The notes under the pieces: model-generated
The model's input: the letters and a program-made list of their open reading frames with translations, nothing else
Told to the model about the DNA's origin: nothing
The model's database searches: none
In this document: one piece after another, positions 43,886 through 52,588 of the stretch
Numbering within the stretch: the stretch's first letter is position 1
Layout: every line of letters starts with the position of its first letter
Made by a program: the position numbers and the translations under genes
Source: Variovorax sp. Root411
GTDB taxonomy: Bacteria; Pseudomonadota; Gammaproteobacteria; Burkholderiales; Burkholderiaceae_C
DNA: 64,000 nt
NCBI RefSeq assembly: GCF_001425205.1
Contig: NZ_LMDW01000021.1
Span: forward strand, 103,336-167,335
Reading direction: 5' to 3'

Positions 43886-44698
43886 ATGGGCCTCCCTTTC
43901 CTCGATTCCTTTTCCGCTGCCGCAGGCCGTGGCGTCTGGCATGCCGACGAACTCGGCTTGGCCGACGCGCAGGTCGCCGCCACCGGCCACGCCGCGCTCG
44001 ATGCGGAGTTGCCCGGCGGCGGCTGGCCGGTCGGTGCGATGACGGAACTGCTGCAAACCGTGCCTGAGGCCCATGTCTGGCGACTGCTGCTGCCCGCGCT
44101 GGCGCAGGCGGTGCAAGCGCGCGGCGGGCCGGTGGTGCTGGTTGGCGCGCCTTACGAGCCTTGCGGACCGTCGCTCGCGGCGCAGGGGCTGCCGGTGGAA
44201 GCCCTGATGTGGGTCAGGAGCGAGGCCCCGGCCGCGCGGCTGTGGGCCTGCGAGCAGGCGCTGCGCTGCGCGGACATCGCCGCCGTCGTGGCGTGGCTGC
44301 CACAGGCGCGGGTGGGCGAACTGCGGCGGCTGCAACTGGCGGCCGCGCAGCACGAGGTGCTGCTGTTCGTGTGCCGGCCCGAATCGGCCGCGCTGTCGGC
44401 CTCGCCGGCGCGGCTGCGCATCCGCGCCGGGCGCTGCGAAACGGACGCGTCGCAGATCGAGCTGCACATCCTCAAGCGCCGCGGCCCGCCGCTGGCCGCG
44501 CCGGTGATGCTGCCGGCGCGCAACGAACGCATGGCCGCGCTGCTGGCCGCCGCCCGGCTGCGGCGCAAGCTGCGGTTGCAGCAATCGGGCATGGTGCTGG
44601 CCGGCGAGACGGCAGCTTCTTCGGCGACCGTGGTGCGCATCGACGCGTGGAAGGGAGGAGGCCCGGATGCACTGGATCGCCTTGCAGTGGTCGCTTGA
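43886..44698 (+). CDS. imuA: translesion synthesis-associated protein ImuA
   Basis: This 270-residue RecA-related protein is the first gene of the mutagenesis cassette. ALDAELPGGGWPVGAMTELL at about 33-52 is the conserved RecA-like core start of ImuA/SulA-like proteins, and VLVGAPYEPCG follows near 88. No intact Walker A motif is seen, as usual for this family. ImuA helps assemble the mutasome with ImuB and DnaE2 at stalled forks. It overlaps imuB by 32 bases and has a LexA box directly upstream. Confidence 0.9.
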   Translation: MGLPFLDSFSAAAGRGVWHADELGLADAQVAATGHAALDAELPGGGWPVGAMTELLQTVPEAHVWRLLLPALAQAVQARGGPVVLVGAPYEPCGPSLAAQGLPVEALMWVRSEAPAARLWACEQALRCADIAAVVAWLPQARVGELRRLQLAAAQHEVLLFVCRPESAALSASPARLRIRAGRCETDASQIELHILKRRGPPLAAPVMLPARNERMAALLAAARLRRKLRLQQSGMVLAGETAASSATVVRIDAWKGGGPDALDRLAVVA

Positions 44699-46022
44699 CG
44701 CCCAGGCGCCGGACTCGCCCGACCCCTCGACCCTCCCCACGCCCGAGGCCCTCGGCTGGTGGGCGCTGCAGTACACCCCCCACGTCGCCTGGCAGGACGA
44801 AGCGCTGATGCTCGAAGTCTCCGCCTGCGAGCGCCTGTGGGGCGGGCGGCTGCAGCTGATGCGCCAGCTGGTCGCCTCCAACCCCGCGCCCGACGTGCGC
44901 ATGCTGGGCGCGCAGGGCGCCACGAGCCTGATCGCGCTGGCGCGGCTGCGCCTGTTCGAGCGCGACGAGAACAGGCCCCAGGACATTCCGGCCGGCCTGC
45001 CGCTCGACACCCTGAGCGCCGCGCGCGAGCACCTCGACCTGCTCGCGCGCCTGGGCTGCCGCACCTGGGGCGATGTGGCGGCCCTGCCGCGCGGCGGCCT
45101 CACGCGGCGCTTCGGCGCGAGCTTGCGCCAAGCGCTCGACACGGCCTGGGGCCTGCGCCCCGAAAGCCATGCCTGGCTCACGCTGCCCGACGTGTTCGAG
45201 CAGAAGTTCGAACTGCCCGCGCTGGCCGAGACCGCGCCCGAACTCATGTGGTCGGCCAACCGGCTGCTGTCGGCCCTGCAGATCTGGCTGCGCGCCCGCC
45301 AGCGCGGCGCGCGCGCACTCGAGCTGCAATGGACGCTCGACCTCAAGCGCTTCAACGGCGTGAACCTGCCGCCGCACCAGCAGGTCACCGTGCGCACGGC
45401 CGAGCCCACGCAGGACATGGCGCACCTGCGCCGCCTGCTGTCGGAAAAGCTCGCCCTCACCACGCTCGCGGCGCCCGCGAGCTGGCTGCGCCTGCGCACG
45501 CTCGAAACCGATCCGTGGGCCGGCGCCAGCACCAGCTTCCTGCCCGAGGACAACCGCAAGGGCGACAGGCTGCACGAGATGGTCGAGCGGCTCAGCGTGC
45601 GGCTCGGGGCGCAGCAGGTGGTGGTGCCGTCGGCACAGGCCGACCACCGGCCGGAGCGCAAGCAGGCGTGGCGGCCCGCGCTGCAGAAGGAGAAAGTGCC
45701 CGCCAAGGCCCGCAAGGACGAGAAAGCCGCGGCCTCGCAGCCCGATGCCATCTATCCGCCGTGGCTGCTGCCCGAGCCGCTGCTGCTCGAAATGGACGGC
45801 GAGCGCCCGTGCTACCGCGGCCCGCTGAGCAGGCTGATCGGGCCGCAGCGTGTCGAGGCCGGTTGGTGGGGCGACAAGGAAGACGGCGGCCAGCCCGCCA
45901 TGCGCGACTACTACGTCGCCGAAAGCCCCGAAGCCGGCCTGGTGTGGATCTTCCGCGAGCGGCCCTCCGCGCGCTTTTCTTCCGGCGAGGTGCGCTGGTA
46001 CCTGCAGGGGTTCTATGCCTGA
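44667..46022 (+). CDS. imuB: catalytically inactive Y-family polymerase ImuB
   Basis: This 451-residue protein has the Y-family polymerase fold. The metal-binding carboxylates are missing: the first motif reads WIALQWSLDAQA instead of the DinB-type DMDAFF, and the second reads EVSACERLWGG instead of SIDEAY. This loss is the defining feature of ImuB, which acts as a clamp-binding hub for the error-prone polymerase rather than an enzyme. A helix-hairpin-helix region (LLARLGCRTWGDVAALPRGG, near 125) is present. It starts inside imuA and ends eight bases inside dnaE2. Confidence 0.92.
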   Translation: MHWIALQWSLDAQAPDSPDPSTLPTPEALGWWALQYTPHVAWQDEALMLEVSACERLWGGRLQLMRQLVASNPAPDVRMLGAQGATSLIALARLRLFERDENRPQDIPAGLPLDTLSAAREHLDLLARLGCRTWGDVAALPRGGLTRRFGASLRQALDTAWGLRPESHAWLTLPDVFEQKFELPALAETAPELMWSANRLLSALQIWLRARQRGARALELQWTLDLKRFNGVNLPPHQQVTVRTAEPTQDMAHLRRLLSEKLALTTLAAPASWLRLRTLETDPWAGASTSFLPEDNRKGDRLHEMVERLSVRLGAQQVVVPSAQADHRPERKQAWRPALQKEKVPAKARKDEKAAASQPDAIYPPWLLPEPLLLEMDGERPCYRGPLSRLIGPQRVEAGWWGDKEDGGQPAMRDYYVAESPEAGLVWIFRERPSARFSSGEVRWYLQGFYA

Positions 46023-49000
46023 CCTGAGCGGCAAGCAACTGCGTGGACGCAACTCGGCGAAGGTGCATGCGCTGCCCTTGCCGCTGCGTGGGAAACCCAC
46101 GTTCACGCTGCCCGACTACGCCGAGCTGCATTGCCTCACCCACTTCAGCTTCCAGCGCGGCGCCTCGACGCCGGAGGAAATGGTGGAGCGGGCCTACCAG
46201 CTCGGCTACACGGCGCTGGCGATCACCGACGAATGCTCGGTGGCGGGCATCGTGCGTGCGCATGTGGCCCTGCGCGAGCTGCCTGCGAAGCTGGACGAGC
46301 ACGAGCGCGAACATCCCGATGAGCCGCCGATTCCGCGCAATCCCGGTTTCCGCCTGCTGTTCGGCAGCGAGTTCCGGTTCGAGCGCTTCAGGCTCGTGGT
46401 GATCGCGAACGGCACCGAAGGCTGGGGCAACCTCTGCGAGTTCATCACCGCCGCGCGCAACACCGAACTGCCCAAGGGCGAGTACCGCGTGAGCTGGGAA
46501 GACAGCGACGTGGCCTCGCTGCAGGACTGCCAGGTTCTTTTCGTCCCGCAGCGCAACCCCGGCGGCGCGGTGGATGCGGCAACGCTGCACGAAGACCTGT
46601 CCGCCGCCAGGGCGCTGTATGGCGCGAACCTCTGGCTGGCCGTGGAGCTGTTCAACGAGCTCGACGACGACCTCTGGTTCATCACGCTGATGCAGGCGGG
46701 CGAAGAGGCCGGCGTGCCGCTGGTGGCGGCCGGCGACGTGCACATGCATGCGCGTTCGTGCAAGCCGCTGCACGACGTGCTCACGGCCGTGCGCGAAGGC
46801 CGGACCGTGGCCGAATGCGGCTTTGCGCTGCAGCCGAATGCCGAACGGCACCTGCGCCCGCGCATGCGGCTGGCCGATCTCTACCTGCCGCAGATGCTGG
46901 CGAACACGCTGGTGGTGGCTGGTCGGTGCAGCTTCGATCCCGAGGTGATCCGCGAGAACTACAAGTACCCGCTGGAAAGCGTGGGCAGCCATGAAACACC
47001 GGCGCAGACGCTGGTGCGAAAGACGTGGGAGGGAGCGCAGGTCCGCTATCCCCAGGGCGTTCCCGACGCGGTGCGTGCGCAGGTGCAGAAAGAGCTCGAC
47101 CTGATCCTCGAACTCGAATACGAGATGTTCTTCCTCACCGTGGAAGACATCGTGCGCTTCGCGCGCTCGGAGCACATCCTCTGCCAGGGGCGCGGATCGT
47201 CGGCCAATTCAGCGGTCTGCTATTGCCTGGGCATCACCGCGATCAACCCCGAGAAGGGCCACCTGCTGTTCGAGCGCTTTCTGAGCCGCCACCGCCGCGA
47301 GCCGCCCGACATCGACGTCGACTTCGAGCACCAGCGGCGCGAAGAGGTCATCCAGTACATCTACGACAAATACGGCCGCGAGCGTGCCGCCATCGCAGCC
47401 GTCGTCATCTGCTACCGCTCGCGCAGCGCGTTGCGCGACGTGGGCAAGGCCATCGGCATCGACGAGCGGCTGATCGACGAGTTCGCGAAAGACCACTACT
47501 GGTTCGACGACACCGTGCTCGGCGAGCAGCTGCGCCAGGCGGCCGCACGCGTGGGCGTGGCGGAAGACGAGCTCAAGCTGGTGCAATGGATCGAGATGAC
47601 GCAGCGGCTCAAGGGCTTTCCGCGCCACCTGAGCCAGCACGTGGGCGGCTTCGTGCTCACGCATACGAAGCTCACGCGGCTGGTGCCGGTCGAGAAGGCC
47701 TCGATGAAAGACCGCTCCGTCATCCAGTGGGAGAAGGACGACCTCGAAGCCATGGGCATGCTCAAGGTCGACGTGCTCGCGCTCGGCATGCTCAGCGCGA
47801 TCCGCCGGGGGCTCGACCACATGAACCGCTGGCGCAACTCGACGATGGAGATGCATCACATCCCCAACGACGACCAGAAGGTGTTCGACATGATCTGCGA
47901 CGCCGACACCATCGGCGTGTTCCAGATCGAGAGCCGGGCGCAGATGTCGATGCTGCCGCGCCTGAAGCCGCGCACTTATGAAGACCTCGTGATCGAGGTT
48001 GCCATCGTGCGGCCGGGGCCGATACAGGGCGGCATGGTGCATCCGTATCTCAAGCAGCGCGAGCGGGTGAGCAACAAGCTGCCCATCCATTACGAGAAAG
48101 AAGAATTGCGCGAGGCGCTGGAGCGCACGCTGGGCATCCCGATCTTCCAGGAGCAGGTGATGCAGATCGCGATGATCGCGGCCAAGTTCACTGCCGACGA
48201 GGCCGATCAATTGCGCCGCGCCATGGCCGCGTGGAAGCGCAAGGGCGGCCTGGGCAAGTTCCACGACAAGCTCGTGCGGGGCATGGTCGAAAACGGCTAC
48301 AAGGAAGCCTTCGCCGAAGCCATCTTCAAGCAGGTCATGGGCTTCGGTGACTACGGCTTCCCCGAAAGCCATGCCGCGAGCTTTGCGCTGCTGGTGACGG
48401 TGAGCAGCTGGCTCAAGAACTACGAGCCGGCCTGCTTCCTCGCGGCACTGCTCGATTCGCAGCCGATGGGCTTCTACAGCCCCTCGCAGCTGGTGCAGGA
48501 CGCGCGCCGCCATGGCGTGGAAGTGCGTCCGGTCGACATCACGAAGAGCGAGATGGACACCACGCTCGAAGCCCGCGCGCTCGATGCGCCGCGCATGCCG
48601 CCGGGCACCGATGCGCGCTACGCCGATCGCCTGGGCAACGAGAACCAGCCTGCGGTGCGGCTCGGCCTGAAACGGATCTCGAGCCTCAGCAAGCAGGGGG
48701 CAGGGCGCCTGCTCGAAGCGCGTGCGCAGGCGCCTTTCATCAGCACCGAAGACCTCGCCCTGCGCGCCGAACTCGACGGCAAGGACATGGCCGCGCTGGC
48801 CGCGGCCGATGCGCTGATGTCGCTCTCGGGCCACCGCCGCCAGCAGGTGTGGGACGCCACCGCGCAGTACCGCGCGCCGGCCCTGCTCAAGGGCGTGCCG
48901 ATCCACGAACAGGCGCTGCTGCTGCCGGCCGCGCCGGAGGGCGAGGAGATCGTCGGCGACTACGCCGCGCTCGGCCTCACGCTGCGCCGCCATCCGCTCG

Positions 49001-49371
49001 CGCTGCTGCGCCCGCGCCTTGCGCGCATGAAGCTCATGAGCGCCGAAGAATTGCGCTCGCTGCCCAGCGGCCAGACCGCGCGCGCCTGCGGCATCGTCAA
49101 GGGGCGCCAGCGGCCCGGAACCGCCAACGGCACCATCTTCGTCACGCTGGAGGACGAGACCGGCAACGTCAACGTCATCGTCTGGAGCCACGTCATCGAG
49201 GCCTGGCGCGAGCCGCTGCTGAAGTCGCACTTGCTCGCGGTGCAGGGCACGTGGCAGCGCGACGACGACAGCGGCGGCAAGGTGCAGCACCTGATCGCCA
49301 CCGGCTTCAAGGACCTGACGCCGCTCATGGGCCGGCTCGCGCTGAGCAATACCAGCCGGGACTTTCATTGA
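46015..49371 (+). CDS. dnaE2: error-prone DNA polymerase DnaE2
   Basis: This 1118-residue C-family polymerase does translesion synthesis in SOS mutagenesis. Domains: PHP (from YAELHCLTHFSFQRGAS near residue 36; ITDECSVAGIVRAH), palm with RGSSANSAVCYCLGI near 394 and the catalytic aspartates in PDIDVDFEHQRREEV near 431, fingers, helix-hairpin-helix, and a C-terminal OB fold (about 1020-1105: GIVKGRQRPGTANGTIF and GNVNVIVW). It lacks the C-terminal tau-binding part of replicative DnaE. ATG 46015 overlaps imuB by 8 bases; longer starts lie inside imuB. It is the last gene of the LexA-controlled cassette. Confidence 0.95.
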   Translation: MPDLSGKQLRGRNSAKVHALPLPLRGKPTFTLPDYAELHCLTHFSFQRGASTPEEMVERAYQLGYTALAITDECSVAGIVRAHVALRELPAKLDEHEREHPDEPPIPRNPGFRLLFGSEFRFERFRLVVIANGTEGWGNLCEFITAARNTELPKGEYRVSWEDSDVASLQDCQVLFVPQRNPGGAVDAATLHEDLSAARALYGANLWLAVELFNELDDDLWFITLMQAGEEAGVPLVAAGDVHMHARSCKPLHDVLTAVREGRTVAECGFALQPNAERHLRPRMRLADLYLPQMLANTLVVAGRCSFDPEVIRENYKYPLESVGSHETPAQTLVRKTWEGAQVRYPQGVPDAVRAQVQKELDLILELEYEMFFLTVEDIVRFARSEHILCQGRGSSANSAVCYCLGITAINPEKGHLLFERFLSRHRREPPDIDVDFEHQRREEVIQYIYDKYGRERAAIAAVVICYRSRSALRDVGKAIGIDERLIDEFAKDHYWFDDTVLGEQLRQAAARVGVAEDELKLVQWIEMTQRLKGFPRHLSQHVGGFVLTHTKLTRLVPVEKASMKDRSVIQWEKDDLEAMGMLKVDVLALGMLSAIRRGLDHMNRWRNSTMEMHHIPNDDQKVFDMICDADTIGVFQIESRAQMSMLPRLKPRTYEDLVIEVAIVRPGPIQGGMVHPYLKQRERVSNKLPIHYEKEELREALERTLGIPIFQEQVMQIAMIAAKFTADEADQLRRAMAAWKRKGGLGKFHDKLVRGMVENGYKEAFAEAIFKQVMGFGDYGFPESHAASFALLVTVSSWLKNYEPACFLAALLDSQPMGFYSPSQLVQDARRHGVEVRPVDITKSEMDTTLEARALDAPRMPPGTDARYADRLGNENQPAVRLGLKRISSLSKQGAGRLLEARAQAPFISTEDLALRAELDGKDMAALAAADALMSLSGHRRQQVWDATAQYRAPALLKGVPIHEQALLLPAAPEGEEIVGDYAALGLTLRRHPLALLRPRLARMKLMSAEELRSLPSGQTARACGIVKGRQRPGTANGTIFVTLEDETGNVNVIVWSHVIEAWREPLLKSHLLAVQGTWQRDDDSGGKVQHLIATGFKDLTPLMGRLALSNTSRDFH

Positions 49372-49430
49372 TGCAACCGTTCGTTCCACGCCTCGCACCC
49401 CGATCGACTTTTCGCTAACCTGCTCCAGCC

Positions 49431-50348
49431 ATGTCCGAACTCGTCCTCGACCCCATCCTCGCCACGCCCATCGGTCCGCCGCCGCCCGCGCCCGACATAC
49501 CGGTGCCCATGCCGCCGCCGCCCATGCCGCCACCCGAGGGCGACCCGCCGCCGGTCATGCCGCCCGTGACCGACCCCGGCTTTCCGCCACCGGTGATCGA
49601 CCCGCCGCCGCCGATGCAGACGCCGCAGCCGCTGGTGCCGTTCGGCAAGCTGCATGCGCGGCGCCTGCGCGAGATCTACCGCTCGGCCGGCTGGCCGTGC
49701 TGCGACGCCATCGAGGTCGAGCTGCTCGCCGGCGGCTACCTGGAGCGCGTGCGCGCCGTGCATGGCCACGAGACGCTGCGCGTGACCGACGCCGGCATTG
49801 CGCGCATCGCCACCACGCTCACCATCAACCGCGCGGCGCTGTCGCCGCACGAGGCATTGGTCGAGCGCGTGGCGCGCGAGATGACGCGCGGCGGCCGCAT
49901 CGCATGGCGCGGCCTGGGCCTGCGGGCACGCCTGCCGCCGCTGGAGGAGGGCGGCAAGCCGCGCTGGTGCATTGCGCGGCCCGATGTGTTCTCGATCCGC
50001 AATACCAGCGTCGAGGCCTATGCGCACCCCATCGTGCACGAGGTGAAGGTGAGCCGCGCCGACCTGCTGGGCGACCTGCGCAAGCCCGACAAGCGCGCGG
50101 CCTACCTCGACCTGGGCGGCGAGTGCTGGTACGTGCTGGGCAACGACGCGAAAGGCCGCTGCATCGCCACGCCCGAGGAGGTGCCGGCCGAGTGCGGCGT
50201 GATGGTGCTCGAGGGCGAGCGTCTCGTGGTGGCGCGCGCGGCCGTGCATCGCGCGTTCGATCGCATTCCGTTTGCGGTGTGGCTTGCGCTGGCCAAGGCG
50301 CAGCCGGTGGAGGGCTTCGAGGACGACGCGCAGGACATGCTGATCTGA
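49431..50348 (+). CDS. MmcB-like PD-(D/E)XK nuclease with proline-rich N-terminus
   Basis: This 305-residue protein has an N-terminal Pro-rich low-complexity region (about 17-70, many PPP and PPPMPPP runs). A small winged-helix-like part follows (KLHARRLREIYRSAGW near 73; LRVTDAGIARI), and then a restriction-like nuclease domain: RPDVFSI near 183, HEVKVSRADLLGDLRKPDK near 203 and CWYVLGNDAKGRC near 235. The D...E-x-K layout and surrounding residues resemble MmcB, an SOS-linked DNA repair nuclease of alphaproteobacteria. It follows dnaE2 by 59 bases on the same strand, without its own LexA box. A repair role is inference from motif and position. Confidence 0.72.
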   Translation: MSELVLDPILATPIGPPPPAPDIPVPMPPPPMPPPEGDPPPVMPPVTDPGFPPPVIDPPPPMQTPQPLVPFGKLHARRLREIYRSAGWPCCDAIEVELLAGGYLERVRAVHGHETLRVTDAGIARIATTLTINRAALSPHEALVERVAREMTRGGRIAWRGLGLRARLPPLEEGGKPRWCIARPDVFSIRNTSVEAYAHPIVHEVKVSRADLLGDLRKPDKRAAYLDLGGECWYVLGNDAKGRCIATPEEVPAECGVMVLEGERLVVARAAVHRAFDRIPFAVWLALAKAQPVEGFEDDAQDMLI

Positions 50349-50366
50349 GCTGTTTCCTGGCGCAGT

Positions 50367-50882
50367 TCAGTGCAGGGGATAGGAGCCCAGCAGCTCGTGG
50401 CGGAACGGGGACGTGAAATGCGAGCGCACCAGGCGGAACTCGGTCGCCGTCCAGCGGATCGGGGTCCGCAATGCGGGCCCTGCGGCATGCTCCGAGTGCC
50501 GTGCGATCGTGATGTGCGGCGTCCACACGTGAACCAGAAGGGGAAAGCCGGCCCGCAGCAGCACGTGGGTGATGTCGTGCTGAAGGCGTCGCAATCCTTC
50601 GTGCTCGGACGGCTGCACCACCGAGACATCGTTCGGCCAGGTGCATGAACGATCGAGCGTGAGTTCCAGCGGCTGCATCGACACTTCAGCGAGCGCGGCG
50701 CGCAGGCGTTGCTCGGCGTCTTCCTGTTGATCGTCAAGATACTGGAGCGTCAGATGCAGGCGTTCCTGGGGCGGAAAGGAGCAGCCTCGGGGCCACAACC
50801 AGTCCTTGCGGTGAGTCTCGATTTCGACCTGGACTTCCCTGGCAGGAAAGAGCCCGATGAGGAGCTGTCTGCGAGCAGTCAT
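50367..50882 (-). CDS. thpR: 2'-5' RNA ligase family protein (2H phosphoesterase, ThpR-like)
   Basis: This 171-residue 2H phosphoesterase has both H-x-T/S-x motifs: LHLTLQYLDD near residue 42 and PHITIARHSE near 120. Family members cyclise or open 2'-5' and 2',3' phosphodiester links in RNA. The start ATG 50882 has a near-perfect AAGGAGGT ribosome site that overlaps the stop of the upstream 67-residue ORF, so it is translationally coupled to it. That places it under the LexA box at 51148-51163, which is unexpected for this family. Convergent with the MmcB-like gene. Confidence 0.85.
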   Translation of the reverse strand: MTARRQLLIGLFPAREVQVEIETHRKDWLWPRGCSFPPQERLHLTLQYLDDQQEDAEQRLRAALAEVSMQPLELTLDRSCTWPNDVSVVQPSEHEGLRRLQHDITHVLLRAGFPLLVHVWTPHITIARHSEHAAGPALRTPIRWTATEFRLVRSHFTSPFRHELLGSYPLH

Positions 50883-50894
50883 TGCGCACCTCCT

Positions 50895-51098
50895 TCAGGA
50901 TTCGGATGGCCACCAATTCTCGGCTGTCGTGCGGATCACGCGCGCCGCCTGGACGCGAATGTCGTCCTTGTCGCGGGCTACCTTGAAGGGCCAGGTCGAA
51001 ATCCGACCGGTGCGAGAGCGGGAGCGGGCCTGCAACGGGTGCAGCCGGGAGAAAAAAAGAACCTGCGCAGAGGGCGCAGGTGGGTTGGCGGTGGTCAT
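50895..51098 (-). CDS. LexA-controlled 67-residue ORF of unknown function
   Basis: The frame from ATG 51098 (GAGG at 8 bases upstream) to TGA 50895 encodes a basic, Ser/Arg-rich protein containing SRLHPLQARSRSRTGRIS and, near the C-terminus, VQAARVIRTTAENWWPSES. No family is recognised and there is no signal peptide or membrane helix. A LexA box and a sigma-70 promoter lie 36-65 bases upstream, and thpR follows with its ribosome site overlapping this stop. The coding call rests on context: promoter, ribosome site and coupling. A leader transcript with spurious ORF is the alternative. Confidence 0.55.
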   Translation of the reverse strand: MTTANPPAPSAQVLFFSRLHPLQARSRSRTGRISTWPFKVARDKDDIRVQAARVIRTTAENWWPSES

Positions 51099-51133
51099 GG
51101 GCGTCGCCTCGAAGTTGTTCTTGGAGACGACGA

Positions 51134-51163
51134 ATTCTAGGCAAATACTGTGTTTGTGTACAG
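51134..51163 (-). promoter_or_regulatory. second LexA box with overlapping sigma-70 promoter
   Basis: CTGTACACAAACACAG (minus strand, 51163-51148) fits the LexA consensus CTGT-N8-ACAG. It overlaps the -35 of a minus-strand promoter, TGTACA (51162-51157), spaced 17 bases from TAGAAT (51139-51134). Transcription would start near 51127 and read the 67-residue ORF and thpR. Confidence 0.8.
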
Positions 51164-51202
51164 TATGTTTCCGGGCTCGCGAACCCTGAGGAAAGCCGCT
51201 CT

Positions 51203-52480
51203 CTAGGGCTGGACGGATGCGCCGAGCAAGGCATCCAGGTCGATGGCCGCCGCCATCGCCTTGTAGCCGGCATCGCCTGGATGCAGGTGGTCGCCCGAGT
51301 CCATTGCCGCCTTCAACCGCGAGGGGCGGGCCGGGTCGCGCAGCAGCGCATCGAAGTCGACGACCGCGTCGAACACCTTGCTCTCGCGAATCCAGCGGTT
51401 CACGGCCTGGCGCACCTTGTCCTTGTCGGGCGAATAGTGGCCTTCGAGCGGCGTGCCTTCCAGCGCGCGTTCGGTCGGCGCGATGGTGCCGGCCATGATG
51501 CGCACGTTGTGGGCATGGGCCATCTCGGCCAGTTGCCGCAGGCCCTGGATGACGGCTTGCGCGCTCACCGCGGGCTCGTTCGGTGCGAAGGGGCCGCCGG
51601 GCCAGCCGATGTCGTTGGTGCCCAGCAGCACGACCATGGCGCGCACGCCGGGCTGGCTGAACACGTCGCGGCCCGCGCGCTCCAGGCCGGCGCGGCCCAT
51701 GCCGTCCTTCAGCAGGCGGCCGCCGGAGATGCCGGCGTTCAGCACCGCGACGCCGCGGCCCGCCAGCCGTTCGGCCAGCGCGTCGGGCCAGCGGGTGTTG
51801 GCGCCGGGCGTGGAGCCGTTGCCGTCGGTCAGCGAATCGCCGAGGGCGACGACGGTGATCGGCGCTTCGGGCGTCTCGACGATGAGGCCGCTGACGTAGG
51901 CGCGTGTGCTCCATTGCGTTGCGGCCACTGGCAGGCGCATGGCACCGGTCAGGTCGCCGTCGGCCACGTAGGCTGCCTGGCGCGCATCGAAGTGAAAGCC
52001 CGCGGGCTGGCTGGGCCGAGGCAGGTAGAGCGACACGGCCACCTCGGCGAGTGCGGGCACCGCGATGTCCACCGGGTCGCTGACCAGCCGCGCGCCCGGC
52101 GGGATGGTGACTTCGGCCTGCCCGCCGAAGCGCAGTGGCCGGTCGCTGCCTTCGACCACCGCCGAGCCCTCGGCATGCCGGGCCACCCGCGCCGCGCCGA
52201 TGTGCAGCGGCGTGGCGCCGCCTTCGTTGCTGATCGCCACGCGCAGCCGCGAGCCGCCGATGCTCAGCCGCGCCACCTGCCGCACGGTCTGCCGGTTGAA
52301 CTGGAACGGCAGGCCGGTGGGCAGCACGAAGTCGCCGCTCCAGATCGGCTGCGTGCTGGACATCCAGCTGGGGCTCCAGTGCGTGGCGGCGGGTTCGGCG
52401 GACGAGGCGACAGCCATGCCTGCCAAGATGAGTGCGAGGGCGCCGCGGCGCAGGATCGATGCGAATTTCGGGGTTGCCAT
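51203..52480 (-). CDS. secreted SGNH/GDSL hydrolase
   Basis: This 425-residue esterase-type protein has a signal peptide (cleavage near residue 29, VASSAE), an N-terminal beta-sandwich-like part and a GDSL domain. The blocks are VALGDSLTDGNGS near 213 (nucleophile serine), NAGISGG near 250, LLGTNDIGWPG near 280, and SGDHLHPGDAGY near 398 (Asp-His pair). It would deacylate or de-esterify a glycan or lipid outside the cytoplasm. It is divergent from a LysR gene across 108 bases. Confidence 0.88.
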   Translation of the reverse strand: MATPKFASILRRGALALILAGMAVASSAEPAATHWSPSWMSSTQPIWSGDFVLPTGLPFQFNRQTVRQVARLSIGGSRLRVAISNEGGATPLHIGAARVARHAEGSAVVEGSDRPLRFGGQAEVTIPPGARLVSDPVDIAVPALAEVAVSLYLPRPSQPAGFHFDARQAAYVADGDLTGAMRLPVAATQWSTRAYVSGLIVETPEAPITVVALGDSLTDGNGSTPGANTRWPDALAERLAGRGVAVLNAGISGGRLLKDGMGRAGLERAGRDVFSQPGVRAMVVLLGTNDIGWPGGPFAPNEPAVSAQAVIQGLRQLAEMAHAHNVRIMAGTIAPTERALEGTPLEGHYSPDKDKVRQAVNRWIRESKVFDAVVDFDALLRDPARPSRLKAAMDSGDHLHPGDAGYKAMAAAIDLDALLGASVQP

Positions 52481-52588
52481 AGGAAGTCCTTGGATGAGCG
52501 GTGAAGCCAGGACTCGACTTTCTTTCATGCGCATCCGGATGGGTAGACGGCAGAATGACATGCAGACCATTCCATATCCGAATACACC

